A DNA stretch of 37,609 nt from Bacteroidales bacterium (lineage in GTDB: Bacteria; Bacteroidota; Bacteroidia; Bacteroidales; UBA7960). The stretch is from NCBI GenBank assembly GCA_007135645.1, contig SLIL01000169.1:1-37609 (forward strand). Direction: 5' to 3'. Made by a program: the position numbers and the translations under genes. Of this stretch, positions 9,272 to 18,831 are shown piece by piece. Numbering within the stretch: position 1 is the first letter of the stretch; each line of letters begins with the position of its first letter. The notes under the pieces were generated by a model that worked only from the letters and a program-made list of their open reading frames with translations, did no database searches and was not told the origin of the DNA.

Positions 9272-11344
9272 TTATCGTATAATGGTTATTACTCCCTGTG
9301 TTTGCCGTCGCTCGCCTTGCCGTGTATAGGTAAGTACGTAATAATAGGTGCCATCGGGCTGATTGGCCCCATCCCACCAGTTGCCATAATAGTCGTTGTG
9401 TTCAAACACTTTTTTCCCATGTCGGTTGTAGATAACCATAACACTTCCAGGGTAGTGTTCCAGGTTTTCTACTTCGAATAAGTCGTTTATACCGTCATTG
9501 TTTGGAGTAAAAACATTGGGAACTCTAATGGTACAATCCTGATCGGTTATTGAAATATCAAAAAAGTCAAAACATCCGGTAATAGTATCGGTTACCCTCA
9601 CCATGTAAGTGGCAATCTGGGTTGCCATAATGGTGTCAAAGATTCTTCCTTCCAGTTCTTCTCCTTCAAGCATCCACTGAAATTTCCATGCATCCTCGGC
9701 GCCAACCAGGTCGGCCACTACCCTCAGCACGGTAGAGTCTCCCTCACAAATGGGGATTTCCAGCTCAGAAACAATTTCTCCCACGGGCAGGGGTAGGGCT
9801 GTAACCATAACAGTGGTGTCCCACTGGCATCCGAAATTGTCGGTTACCCTGTAGGTGAAAAAGAAATCATCCTTTTCACTGGTGTCAATGCTTGTGGAAA
9901 CGGGGTTGGTGCCAATCTCGTTTCCGTTCTGATCAAACCATCTCTGGTCAACTATTTCGGTGGAAAAAATAAGTGAGTCGGGGTAAAAATCGTCGTTAAA
10001 GAACAGGCTCCATCCAGAAATGTGGCCTGCATCGCCCTGCACAACATCTTCTGCGCGCAGGGTCCACGTACCGTTTAGCGGGCAGCCGATAAAGGCTTCC
10101 AGGGACTCCAGGGGAGTGTAAGTGCCTGCCGGGAGGTAGGGTTGGTTGAAATGATAATCTCCTGCCTGATCGGTGTACTCATGAAACTGGAATGAAGTTT
10201 CTGACATAAGCGGATATTGGGGGGAAGTGCTGAAGCAGTAATTGTATCCCACCCCGGGTATATTACTGAAAATGACCGGTTCGCCCAGGTGTGCTCCTCC
10301 CAGGCTCTGCTCCTTGAGCTGCACACGGGTACCGTTGGGGCATTCCAGCTCAAATTCCAGCTGTCCAAAATCGGTGTGCTCAATGTTGATGCATACCCTG
10401 TCGAAATCATCCAGAAAAACTATTTGTGCATCATCGGGAAATACTTCAAAGGTAAGGGTGGAGGTGAACGGGTGTTCGTATCCAATAAAGGCCAGCGTAT
10501 CCACAACGGTAGGGAAGCCTGTCCAGGGGGTTATGTTGGCGCTTCCCGCAAGGGTAAATACTTCTCCCGAGCAAACTGTATCGGCTGATGGTGCTGTGTT
10601 TTCAAACGTTGGGATAATGCCAAACCTTACCGTAATAATGGTGTCAAGGGTACAGTTGTTGGTAAGGTCTGTTACTGTAAGCCGGAAGGGATAGGCCCCG
10701 GGGCCATCGTAATTATGGGTTACGGTAGCACCTTCCTGGATATGACCGTCAAAGTTCCAGATGTAATTTACATTGCCGGTGAAGTTGTCGGGGTTGCCGC
10801 CCAGGTAGCCGGCATCAGCTGTAAATGTCACGCTTTGCACATCAGGGCAAAAGTCAAAAGAGCCACTGGGAGTATTTACATCCACATAAAAAGCGTCGCA
10901 CAAGGTAAAACAATCAATGTTGGCCCACCAGCCCAGAGCTGTGTCGGAAGGAGAGGAGGTAAACCTGAAATGGAGCGAAGAGCCCGAAGACCAGATCTCT
11001 TCACCCAAAAGATCATTTCCTGTTCCGCTGGCAATCAGCGGTGACTGGTTGTCGGGGCCGTCGTAAATATCCAGAAAATCCCCTGTTCCAAGATCAAAAA
11101 ACAGAAAAGTGAATCTGAGGTATGCATCTTCATCGTTGTCAGAAGCGGCGGTAAATGTTACCGAATAGTTCTCGTTGGGGTTATAAGGGGTAAGCGTATC
11201 GCCGCCGCTATCTACAAAAAATCCCGCACAGGTTTCTATGGTGTCGCCATGGTGTATGTTTATGGGGAAGGTGATCTGTGCCTGGGTCAACAGGGAGATA
11301 TTTAACAGCGTTGCAGCACACAGCAGTGGAAGAAGTTTCGTCAT
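9272..11344 (-). CDS. Secreted multidomain protein: CUB-like, PKD, P-domain-like, C-terminal T9SS type-B (gliding-motility-associated) sorting domain
   Basis: Signal peptide; CUB-like N-terminus '...FLDIYDGPDNQSPLIASGTG'; PKD 'YIWNFDGHIQEGATVTHNYDGPGAYPFRLTVTD'; P-domain-like 'INIEHTDFGQLEFELECPNGTRVQL...GTWTLRAEDVVQGDAGHISGWSLFF'; C-terminus 'VPNVFTPNNDGINDLFEVENLEHYPGSVMVIYNRHGKKVFEHNDYYGNWWDGANQPDGTYYYVLTYTRQGERRQTQGVITIIR'. Confidence 0.88.
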   Translation of the reverse strand: MTKLLPLLCAATLLNISLLTQAQITFPINIHHGDTIETCAGFFVDSGGDTLTPYNPNENYSVTFTAASDNDEDAYLRFTFLFFDLGTGDFLDIYDGPDNQSPLIASGTGNDLLGEEIWSSGSSLHFRFTSSPSDTALGWWANIDCFTLCDAFYVDVNTPSGSFDFCPDVQSVTFTADAGYLGGNPDNFTGNVNYIWNFDGHIQEGATVTHNYDGPGAYPFRLTVTDLTNNCTLDTIITVRFGIIPTFENTAPSADTVCSGEVFTLAGSANITPWTGFPTVVDTLAFIGYEHPFTSTLTFEVFPDDAQIVFLDDFDRVCINIEHTDFGQLEFELECPNGTRVQLKEQSLGGAHLGEPVIFSNIPGVGYNYCFSTSPQYPLMSETSFQFHEYTDQAGDYHFNQPYLPAGTYTPLESLEAFIGCPLNGTWTLRAEDVVQGDAGHISGWSLFFNDDFYPDSLIFSTEIVDQRWFDQNGNEIGTNPVSTSIDTSEKDDFFFTYRVTDNFGCQWDTTVMVTALPLPVGEIVSELEIPICEGDSTVLRVVADLVGAEDAWKFQWMLEGEELEGRIFDTIMATQIATYMVRVTDTITGCFDFFDISITDQDCTIRVPNVFTPNNDGINDLFEVENLEHYPGSVMVIYNRHGKKVFEHNDYYGNWWDGANQPDGTYYYVLTYTRQGERRQTQGVITIIR

Positions 11345-11457
11345 ACCTGGTTAATTGTTGTAAATATTTTTTCCTGCATTGGGAAACAGCCGGAAGCTCA
11401 TGTACAAGATAATACGTTCAATAATGATCTTTATTTTTTCCGCAGAAAAATAAAACA

Positions 11458-11489
11458 CAAAGATACATTTACCGGACAAATTACCGCAA
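11458..11489 (-). promoter_or_regulatory. Putative promoter for the T9SS cargo gene
   Basis: Minus strand: TTG (11487-11489), 21 nt, TATCTTTG (11458-11465), about 110 nt upstream of the start at 11344. Confidence 0.45.
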
Positions 11490-11521
11490 GATAATTCAGA
11501 GAGGTTTTTCTTCCGGAATAA

Positions 11522-12232
11522 TTATACTGCGCGGCTTGAAAAATAGTGTTCCAGCTCTTCCAGCTGGCTTTTGTTGCTGTTGGGGATATCTTTGATGATT
11601 TGCCCTTTTTCAAGCAGGATGATCCGGGTGCAGATATCTGCCAGGTGGTTGATGTTATGGCTGGAGATGAGCATGGTATTGTTCAGCTGTCTGTTTTTGT
11701 CGCGAAGCATGTTTTTTATGATGATCTGGGAGCTGGGATCCAGGAAATTGAAAGGCTCGTCGAGCAGCAACAGCGGAGGGTCGCATAGCATGGCAGCAAT
11801 AATGCCGGCTTTTTGTTTATTGCCGGTAGAGAGTTCGCGGATGTATTTACCTTTTCCGGTGAGCTCCCCGTTCATGAAACTTGTATATTCTGAAAGCCTG
11901 GATGTCACTTCTTCAGGGCTTAGTCCGTAGGTGTAGCCATTAAATTCCAGATACTCTTCAGGGGTGAGAAAACCAATGAGAAACCCTTCATCAAGAAAGC
12001 TGCCTGTTTGTTTTTTCCAGGCTGTTGAGTGCTGCACATTTTCGTGATTGATCTCAACTGAGCCGCCGGATGTTTTGATCAGATCAAGGATCAGCCTTAG
12101 CAGGGTGGTTTTTCCGGCCCCGTTGTTCCCCACAATGCCCACCAGCTCGCCAGGGTTGATCTGCAGCTCAGAAATGTCCAGTACCAGGTTTCCGCTGTAA
12201 GACTTCTGAAGTTGGGAGATATTGATTTGCAT
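11522..12232 (-). CDS. ABC transporter ATP-binding protein
   Basis: 236 aa; Walker A 'GIVGNNGAGKTTLLRL', signature-like 'ELSTGNKQKAGIIAAM', Walker B 'PPLLLLDEPFNFLDP', H-loop 'LISSHNINHL'. Confidence 0.95.
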   Translation of the reverse strand: MQINISQLQKSYSGNLVLDISELQINPGELVGIVGNNGAGKTTLLRLILDLIKTSGGSVEINHENVQHSTAWKKQTGSFLDEGFLIGFLTPEEYLEFNGYTYGLSPEEVTSRLSEYTSFMNGELTGKGKYIRELSTGNKQKAGIIAAMLCDPPLLLLDEPFNFLDPSSQIIIKNMLRDKNRQLNNTMLISSHNINHLADICTRIILLEKGQIIKDIPNSNKSQLEELEHYFSSRAV

Positions 12233-12238
12233 ATTCGT

Positions 12239-13714
12239 TTATTTTTGTCGGTAAAGGTTCAGTTTTATGTACTTCTTCTTTTCAAATTTTCTTACAATAC
12301 TCCTGATCCACCATTGATGGGTCAGGATAAATGCCAGGCCGATAATCCCCGGTAAAAGATAGTGCCCGTTGGGTATTGGAAGTAAACGGCCAATGAGAAA
12401 TAAGGGGACAATAGAAAGAAACAGCACCATAACCTGAATAAATTTTATACCAGTAACCCCTTCCATATTAAAGGATGCAGAACCATTGGCATTGAGCCTT
12501 GCAGAGTTGCCCACTCCGGTCCAGAGATAGAAAAAGAAACCAAACCCGCAGGCATAGAGAAATATAGCCACATAGAACAGGATGACTTCAGGGTCAATCC
12601 AGGCCAGGATGGGTAAAATGACCATCATCTGAATGACAGCATAGGTAAGGAAAAACCAGAACTTGGCCCGGATAAAATGGTAGAGAGAGATGTTGCGGGT
12701 GGCCAGGAAATCAAAAAAATGGCTTTCCCACGAAAAGGCATGCTGCAGATGAAAACCCCCATAGCTTCCTGCAATGAGGAAAAAAAGGATAACAAAAGTT
12801 CCAGGCCTGACATTACCTGTCAATAGGAAAAACAGAATAAATGCAATGGCATAGGGGATCATCAGGTAAAAATTCCATTTGCTTCTCCTGCTTCTGGAGG
12901 CCAGTTGCCACTCCAGCAACCAGTATGGCCCAAATCCGGGAACGGAAGCAATGATCCGTTCAATGCGGTTGCTTCCTGATACAGTCCTTTCCCGGCTCCC
13001 CTCATCAAATATGTGATAAAACCCTTGCTTGCCTTTTAAAAATACCACCAGATGAATGGCTGCAGGCAAAGCAGCCCAGACCAGTATTGTGGGTGTATGA
13101 CCCTGCGTGAATTGTACAAACCACTTAACCGACAATGCGATAACCGACTCCATGTGGTAGGTGTAGATCCATGTAAAAACAAGGGTTGTGATCCCTATGG
13201 CAACAAATCCGTTTATTTTGTTTTGCATGCTCTTTATCCACATCAGTAGCCCCTGGCTAAATGCTACCAGAAGAGCTATGGCTACCAGTCCCAGTGCATG
13301 GCTTCCTGACTCAGGGTTGATGGTCATTCGGATAAATGAATGGAAAAAGACCAATAAATAGAGATTGATGGGGTGAAGCCACGATCGCAGTATCCAGTAT
13401 GCACTGAGAACGGACCGGGATACCGGTAAATGCACGTAGGGTCTTACCTGGCTGGCTGCTGTAGATTGAATAAACAACCGCAACCATATATCTGTGAGTA
13501 GGATGGGCAACAGGAAGCCATATACCCACTCAGCCGGTTGATGTTGCGGAAAATGTTCCTGCAGCAGCGCGGGGAGGATCCTGCCGGCCAGGCTGAGTTG
13601 CCCAAGAATAAAAAAAGCGAAAAAGCCAAGGAGTATGATCACGAACATGCTTCTGCCATAAAGCTCTGAGCGCCGAAACATACGAAATGATTGGGTGATC
13701 AGCTTTAGAAACAT
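12239..13714 (-). CDS. ABC exporter membrane protein (DUF5687-like)
   Basis: 491 aa, many TM segments, 6 bp upstream of the ABC ATPase; N-terminus 'MFLKLITQSFRMFRRSELYGRSMFVIILLGFFAFFILGQ' resembles Bacteroidota DUF5687 permeases. Confidence 0.75.
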   Translation of the reverse strand: MFLKLITQSFRMFRRSELYGRSMFVIILLGFFAFFILGQLSLAGRILPALLQEHFPQHQPAEWVYGFLLPILLTDIWLRLFIQSTAASQVRPYVHLPVSRSVLSAYWILRSWLHPINLYLLVFFHSFIRMTINPESGSHALGLVAIALLVAFSQGLLMWIKSMQNKINGFVAIGITTLVFTWIYTYHMESVIALSVKWFVQFTQGHTPTILVWAALPAAIHLVVFLKGKQGFYHIFDEGSRERTVSGSNRIERIIASVPGFGPYWLLEWQLASRSRRSKWNFYLMIPYAIAFILFFLLTGNVRPGTFVILFFLIAGSYGGFHLQHAFSWESHFFDFLATRNISLYHFIRAKFWFFLTYAVIQMMVILPILAWIDPEVILFYVAIFLYACGFGFFFYLWTGVGNSARLNANGSASFNMEGVTGIKFIQVMVLFLSIVPLFLIGRLLPIPNGHYLLPGIIGLAFILTHQWWIRSIVRKFEKKKYIKLNLYRQK

Positions 13715-13726
13715 ACCTTGTAACTT

Positions 13727-14374
13727 TTATTCTTCATTTTTGGTGAGTTCCTGGTAAATAGATTCCAGTTTCCGGATGTGTACATCGTAGAGCTTTCTTA
13801 CGTATAATTTGAGTATCAACAGAAACCCCAGAAAAATGACAATCCCTGCAGCAACATAGATTAAAATGTTCAGGGCGATAGACAGGTTTTCTAAAAACAG
13901 CAGCGAGGTTATTCTTTCACCACCCGACCCCAGGCCAAAACCAATAATGTATCCGAAATATACTCCCAGGGGAAACAATACGATATTCAGATAAAAATAG
14001 GTTTTTCGGAAAAACCTTAAAAGGGTCAATGTGCTTTCGATGGACTGTCTTAGGTTTCCCTGGCCTGAACGCCATAGCAGGGTTATTTCTCGCAGATTGT
14101 ACCAGTACCAGGCCAGCGCCGAAACAAAGAGCACAATAAGGGCCAGGGTATTAAGAATAAAATAGGGATCAGGAAGCCAGAACATCACAATTACCAGGAA
14201 AGGCAGTACCAACAGTATGATGCCGATTTCCAGGTACAGACTTTTCCTTAGTTTTACAACCGGATCCGAAGGCCTCCTGGACAGGATATCCCTGAGACTC
14301 TGGTTGTCAAAGTCTTTGGGAGGCTCCTGAAAGCTATTGTCCCAGGCTTGTTTTAGTTTTTTCAGCTCGTCCAT
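13727..14374 (-). CDS. Integral membrane protein, putative anti-sigma/sigma-associated protein
   Basis: 215 aa; cytoplasmic N-terminus 'MDELKKLKQAWDNSFQEPPKDFDNQSLRDILSRRPSDPVVKLRKSLYLEI' followed by about 4 TM segments; 7 bp downstream of the sigma gene. Confidence 0.6.
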   Translation of the reverse strand: MDELKKLKQAWDNSFQEPPKDFDNQSLRDILSRRPSDPVVKLRKSLYLEIGIILLVLPFLVIVMFWLPDPYFILNTLALIVLFVSALAWYWYNLREITLLWRSGQGNLRQSIESTLTLLRFFRKTYFYLNIVLFPLGVYFGYIIGFGLGSGGERITSLLFLENLSIALNILIYVAAGIVIFLGFLLILKLYVRKLYDVHIRKLESIYQELTKNEE

Positions 14375-14381
14375 AAAAAGA

Positions 14382-14879
14382 TTAATGGTTTGCCATAATT
14401 TTTCTGAGTTTCTCCCTGATCCTAAGCATCTTTACTCTCACGTTGTTTTGTGTAATACCCATAATGGAGGCGATTTCTTCGTAGCTAACATCATCCAGAT
14501 AGAGCATTATCATTGCTTTTTCCACATCAGACAACATCCTGATGGCCATATGCAGCAGTTCAATGTCTTCTTTTTTTGCCCTTTCATCTTCTTGTGCAAC
14601 ATTTACTTCTATGGCATCCACTGAGTTTTTCAGTGGGTTGCGCTTTTGTTTTCTGAATCCCGAAATGGCGGTGTTGAGAGCGATACGGTAAATCCATGTG
14701 CTGATCTTTGCATCCCCTCTGAAACCTTCCCATGCTTTCCAGAGCTGCGCCACGATATCCTGGTAGAGATCATTGCAATCCTCTTCCTGCGGACAATACA
14801 TTTTACAAACCTTGAAAATGATGCCACGGTGAAGCTCTATAGTACCGATAAAATCGTTCTCTTCTGCATTCACCTTCAT
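14382..14879 (-). CDS. ECF RNA polymerase sigma factor
   Basis: 165 aa; region 2 'EEDCNDLYQDIVAQLWKAWEGFRGDAKISTWIYRIALNTAISGFRKQKR', region 4 'LSDVEKAMIMLYLDDVSYEEIASIMGITQNNVRVKMLRIREKLRKIM'. Confidence 0.95.
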   Translation of the reverse strand: MKVNAEENDFIGTIELHRGIIFKVCKMYCPQEEDCNDLYQDIVAQLWKAWEGFRGDAKISTWIYRIALNTAISGFRKQKRNPLKNSVDAIEVNVAQEDERAKKEDIELLHMAIRMLSDVEKAMIMLYLDDVSYEEIASIMGITQNNVRVKMLRIREKLRKIMANH

Positions 14880-14997
14880 TGCACTTTTATTGGTCGTTTG
14901 TAAACCGATTAAATTACAAGGGAATTAAAATAACGGGATATACTATTAATTTTTTTGACAAAGAACCTCATTTTCAATGCAGAAAAGTTAATTGGGG

Positions 14998-15501
14998 TTA
15001 TGCCTTCTTTACGTATCTCACCGAGAAACCACACCGTTTGTCGTCAATGATTTTAAATACCTTATCCCGTTTCTTCTGAATAAGGTAGTAAAGCCAGGCG
15101 TTTGCATCTCCGGCATCTGATGAAGTCCAGAAGTCGGCTGCCCGGTCAATGCTCATGAAATCACCTTTGAGTGTACGGTATCCGGCAAAAGTAGCGTCAA
15201 AACCACTTTCACCACCCATTACAAGTTTAGGAAATGCCAGCTTTTCACCTCCCAGGGTTTCAATCATTTCGGCCCATTCTTCCAGCGAAGGGAGCTTCCA
15301 CCCATCAGGGCAGGCATCCATGGCCGCCTGCCAGGTATACAGGCGGCCATAGTTGGTGCCATACAACGCATTATCCTCGTAAAACCAGCTGTCTTTAACC
15401 AGTAAAGACAGATTCTCAGCCATCCAGATCAGATTATTGATCTTCACCGTTCTGTATTCTCTTCCTCCCAACTCAAGGATATTGCCGTTGCGTGTGTTCA
15501 T
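14998..15501 (-). CDS. FISUMP-domain protein (Fibrobacter succinogenes major paralogous domain), without signal peptide
   Basis: 167 aa; 'REYRTVKINNLIWMAENL', 'GRLYTWQAAMDACPDGWKLPSLEEWAEMIETLGG', 'ADFWTSSDAGDANAWLYYLIQKKRDKVFKIIDDKRCGFSVRYVK'. Confidence 0.88.
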   Translation of the reverse strand: MNTRNGNILELGGREYRTVKINNLIWMAENLSLLVKDSWFYEDNALYGTNYGRLYTWQAAMDACPDGWKLPSLEEWAEMIETLGGEKLAFPKLVMGGESGFDATFAGYRTLKGDFMSIDRAADFWTSSDAGDANAWLYYLIQKKRDKVFKIIDDKRCGFSVRYVKKA

Positions 15502-15520
15502 TTTCGTTTTTTTAAAATTG

Positions 15521-16936
15521 CTAGAGTTCTAAGCCCAGTGCGGTGTTCAGTTGCTGAACAATCAGCTCACCTGAGGAAGGCCTGCCAGGGTTGTTGTCAT
15601 GGATGACACCCTCGCGATCAATGATAAAGAAGGACGGAACCCCTTTAACATTATACGATTCAGCTACCTCTGCCCTCATTCCCGGAACATTCAGGTGTAC
15701 CCCCTGAATGTTCTGTGCTTCAACGGTTCTGCGCCATGCACCGGGGTCGTCATCAACTGAAATGTACAGGAACACCAGGTCGTCTACTCCTTCAAATTCC
15801 TTTTTTAATTCTTTTGCGTAGGGAACCTCTCTCATGCAGGGGCCGCACCAGCTTGCCCAGAAGTCGAGATAAACCACCTTACCGGCAAAATCAGATAAGG
15901 AAACGGGGTTGCCTTCAATATCGTTGAGGGTAAATGTAGGAGCAGGGTTGCCAGGAGCAACACGCAATGCATCTTCATAAGCACCCTGCAGGGCATCGGT
16001 AAATACCTGATAGGGGTTTTGCTCCCTGAATTCAAGGAATGCTTTTTCTCCTTTTTTGAAATCGCCCCAGTTAAGGGCCGAATTAATGGCATTGGCAATG
16101 GTAAAATAGCGTGCCTTTCCCTTTAAAACATTGTTGGAAACCCACATCTGGCTTTCAAAGTTGTCGGCATCCTCAGGAAGATTCTCGGGATAGGTGCGCA
16201 GGTAATACTGAACATATTCGCCCATAAAACCAGCAAATGACCTTACCCGGAAATGGTTGTCGGTAAAATTTAACGCATCATCAAGAAAGTCGAAATAATC
16301 ACTGGACAGGTTAGGTGTAGTTGCATTGAAATGGGTATAATAGGCCGGGTAATTGATCAGGAAACTGTAACGTGAATAATCCAGGTCGGTTTTGAAAAAG
16401 TCTACAAACTGCCTGCTCAGCCTGTTTTCTTTGTGATGCTGATTTAAAAACCCCATGGTTTCGGTTTCCATTTCCTTTATATATTCCAGAAACTCCTCTG
16501 GTGTGCCGTTGCTGATGAGCGAAAAGGTCTGGTTTTGACTAAAACGGGGCTGTACCTCTTTGTTGTGTGCCAGCATGAATTTATTTTCGCTGGCATAATC
16601 GCCTGTAAAAGTCAGCGACTCTTCCCAGTTGTCCATGTCTGCACTCATGTGCAGAGTGCCACCCTGACCCAGATACAGGGACATCCTGCGACTGCCAAGG
16701 GTAAGAAATACAAGCTGATCGTGATCCAGTTGTTTTTCAAAAACAAATAGACCTTCTTCATTCTTTTCTGCTGAGGTTGTGTTCTGCCCCCAGGTGATAA
16801 AATTGGTGATCATGGTCATTTCAGCCTGCTCAAAACCGGCATTCTGAATGTCTATGGTTAGGGTTGTTGTTTCGGGTTCGGAGCTGCATGACCAAAGCAG
16901 CAGTGCTGTTGCCAGCACAATAAATAAATGCTTCAT
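15521..16936 (-). CDS. TlpA/thioredoxin-like disulfide reductase lipoprotein
   Basis: 471 aa; lipobox 'ALLLWSCSSEPE'; thioredoxin fold 'VSLSDFAGKVVYLDFWASWCGPCMREVPYAKELKKEF...VKGVPSFFIIDREGVI'. Confidence 0.92.
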   Translation of the reverse strand: MKHLFIVLATALLLWSCSSEPETTTLTIDIQNAGFEQAEMTMITNFITWGQNTTSAEKNEEGLFVFEKQLDHDQLVFLTLGSRRMSLYLGQGGTLHMSADMDNWEESLTFTGDYASENKFMLAHNKEVQPRFSQNQTFSLISNGTPEEFLEYIKEMETETMGFLNQHHKENRLSRQFVDFFKTDLDYSRYSFLINYPAYYTHFNATTPNLSSDYFDFLDDALNFTDNHFRVRSFAGFMGEYVQYYLRTYPENLPEDADNFESQMWVSNNVLKGKARYFTIANAINSALNWGDFKKGEKAFLEFREQNPYQVFTDALQGAYEDALRVAPGNPAPTFTLNDIEGNPVSLSDFAGKVVYLDFWASWCGPCMREVPYAKELKKEFEGVDDLVFLYISVDDDPGAWRRTVEAQNIQGVHLNVPGMRAEVAESYNVKGVPSFFIIDREGVIHDNNPGRPSSGELIVQQLNTALGLEL

Positions 16937-17068
16937 TGGGATTGATTTTGGTAAGTAATAATTACGTAAAAAACTGAATGTAAAAATTAAGCAGTAAAAA
17001 GTTGCTTGTTTACAAATTTACAAAATTGATGATAACCTGCTACATGAATATAGTTATCCTTTTGATAT

Positions 17069-17102
17069 TTTAAACGATAGAACCAATTGGTTGTTGTTTA
17101 AA
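17069..17102. promoter_or_regulatory. Nested dyad-symmetric intergenic site (possible operator)
   Basis: TTTAAAC-gatag-AACCAATTGGTT-gtt-GTTTAAA: perfect 12-bp palindrome flanked by 7-bp inverted arms. Confidence 0.4.
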
Positions 17103-17111
17103 TCAGGGGTC

Positions 17112-18584
17112 TTATGCCGATTCGTTAACGGGGTTTTCCTTCACCAGGAACCAGCACAATGCAGACAAGCCCACCGTAACAGCACAAATAATGAGCAGGA
17201 TCGATTTATTGGCTACATCCTGAACGACCTCGCCAATGGCAAAGCTGGAAACCAGCTGGGGCAGAACGACCGATAGATTAAACAAGCCCATATACAGGCC
17301 CATCTGATTTTGTGCCACTTTCTGGCTCATGATGGCAAAGGGCAGGCTGATAATGGAAGCCCAACCAATGCCTACTACCATCATCAGGATGTAAATGGCA
17401 TAGGGTGACTTGCCCAGCAGCAAAATACTGGTATACCCCAAAGCCATTACCACCAAAGACCATGTGTGTGTTTTAACCCTGCCGTAACGGTTGGCAAGAG
17501 GTTGAAGCAAAAGTACGGGAATGATAGCGGCAACCAGGTTCAGTGAGAAAAAGCTCCAGTTTACTACCGATCCGATAGCAGCATGGCTAAGATCGGGGAT
17601 TTGAAATTCCACGAAGGCAAAGAAATAGATAAACATACTTTGCACCCCGATCCAGGAAAAGGAGTGTGCAGCCAGTACTTTCTGAAACCCTATTTTGCCG
17701 GCTTCTTCGGCAGATTTTCCTCCCTCCTTTTTAGCCAGGGCCTGAATGATAAGGATTGCCGTAAGTCCAAAAGCGAAGATCTCAAAATAGTACCCGGGAA
17801 ATTCAAAACCTGATAAACGCTTGATAATGGCATAAATCCCATACATCAGAAAGCCCCATAGCGGCTTGATATTCAGAAATACTTCCAGGGGAGTGGCGTA
17901 CTTGTGGGGTGTGGGTTTTTCCATTTCCAGTGCTTTGGTGATCTCGTCTTCATCTTCGCCATAGCGACCCAGGTATCTGGGCTCTTTGATGAAAAACGGG
18001 GGGATGATTGAAAATACCAGCACCACAAAAGCTCCAATATAAATCAGTGCAATGTTACCCAGGGTTGCGCCCACAAAATAGGATAAAACCCCAAATGATC
18101 CCGATATCGTTTGCATCCAGGTATAACCCTTTGTGCGTTCTTTTCCTTCGGGGGTAACATCGGCAATAATGGACCGTGTAGGGTTAAAGGAAACATTGAT
18201 GGATAAATCCAGTACCATGGATATTACGATGGCTATACCAAGTATTGCTTCAATACCCAGACTTGCCTGTATAAGACCAATATTGGGCAAAGCCAGCAGC
18301 ATGAGCGATGCCAGGACTCCTCCAATAATGATGAAAACCCTGCGCCTGCCGTTCATCACCCATACATTATCGCTGATGATGCCAATGATCACCTGCCCGA
18401 TAATACCGGCAATGGGGCCGGTAGCCCAAACCAGGCCAATATCACTGATAGATAAATTGTACTGATAGGTTAGCAGCCAGCTTAAGGCAGCAATCTGAAT
18501 GGAAAGCCCAAGGCCCATGGCCGTGGCGGGAAGTGCCAGCAGGGCATAAAACGTGTTAGACAATTTCTTTTGAATATCAAGCAT
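17112..18584 (-). CDS. MFS transporter (SLC45/sugar-transporter-like)
   Basis: 490 aa; about 12 TM; 'SWLLTYQYNLSISDIGLVWATGPIAGIIGQVIIGIISDNVWVMNGRRRVFIIIGG', typical of the SLC45/GPH-like MFS clade. Confidence 0.82.
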   Translation of the reverse strand: MLDIQKKLSNTFYALLALPATAMGLGLSIQIAALSWLLTYQYNLSISDIGLVWATGPIAGIIGQVIIGIISDNVWVMNGRRRVFIIIGGVLASLMLLALPNIGLIQASLGIEAILGIAIVISMVLDLSINVSFNPTRSIIADVTPEGKERTKGYTWMQTISGSFGVLSYFVGATLGNIALIYIGAFVVLVFSIIPPFFIKEPRYLGRYGEDEDEITKALEMEKPTPHKYATPLEVFLNIKPLWGFLMYGIYAIIKRLSGFEFPGYYFEIFAFGLTAILIIQALAKKEGGKSAEEAGKIGFQKVLAAHSFSWIGVQSMFIYFFAFVEFQIPDLSHAAIGSVVNWSFFSLNLVAAIIPVLLLQPLANRYGRVKTHTWSLVVMALGYTSILLLGKSPYAIYILMMVVGIGWASIISLPFAIMSQKVAQNQMGLYMGLFNLSVVLPQLVSSFAIGEVVQDVANKSILLIICAVTVGLSALCWFLVKENPVNESA

Positions 18585-18831
18585 ACCTTGTTGTTTAACG
18601 ATAAATCCTTTTTTAATTGAACCTGTCCCGTAATCCTTTGCGGGTTAAGGGCGTAAAAGTAATGCGAATTTCCCAAATATACCAAAAAGATACTATTGAA
18701 AAATGAATAAACTTTTGCAGTTTAGGTATTTGCAAGCGCTGAAAAACTGAATCTTTGAAAAGGTTTTTCAACAATCCTTAAGGGTTATCTGTTTTTTGTG
18801 TGAATGTTCAATTATAAAAATTACCGTTGTT

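Noticed and set aside
14998-15501. Possible diversity-generating retroelement target (FISUMP/C-type-lectin-like fold)
   Set aside because: No reverse transcriptase ORF and no near-identical template repeat noticed anywhere in the window.
18739-18772. TTGAAAA-ggt-TTTTCAA palindrome upstream of the DJ-1/PfpI gene
   Set aside because: Short AT-rich inverted repeat, easily due to chance; no supporting repeat or promoter context.
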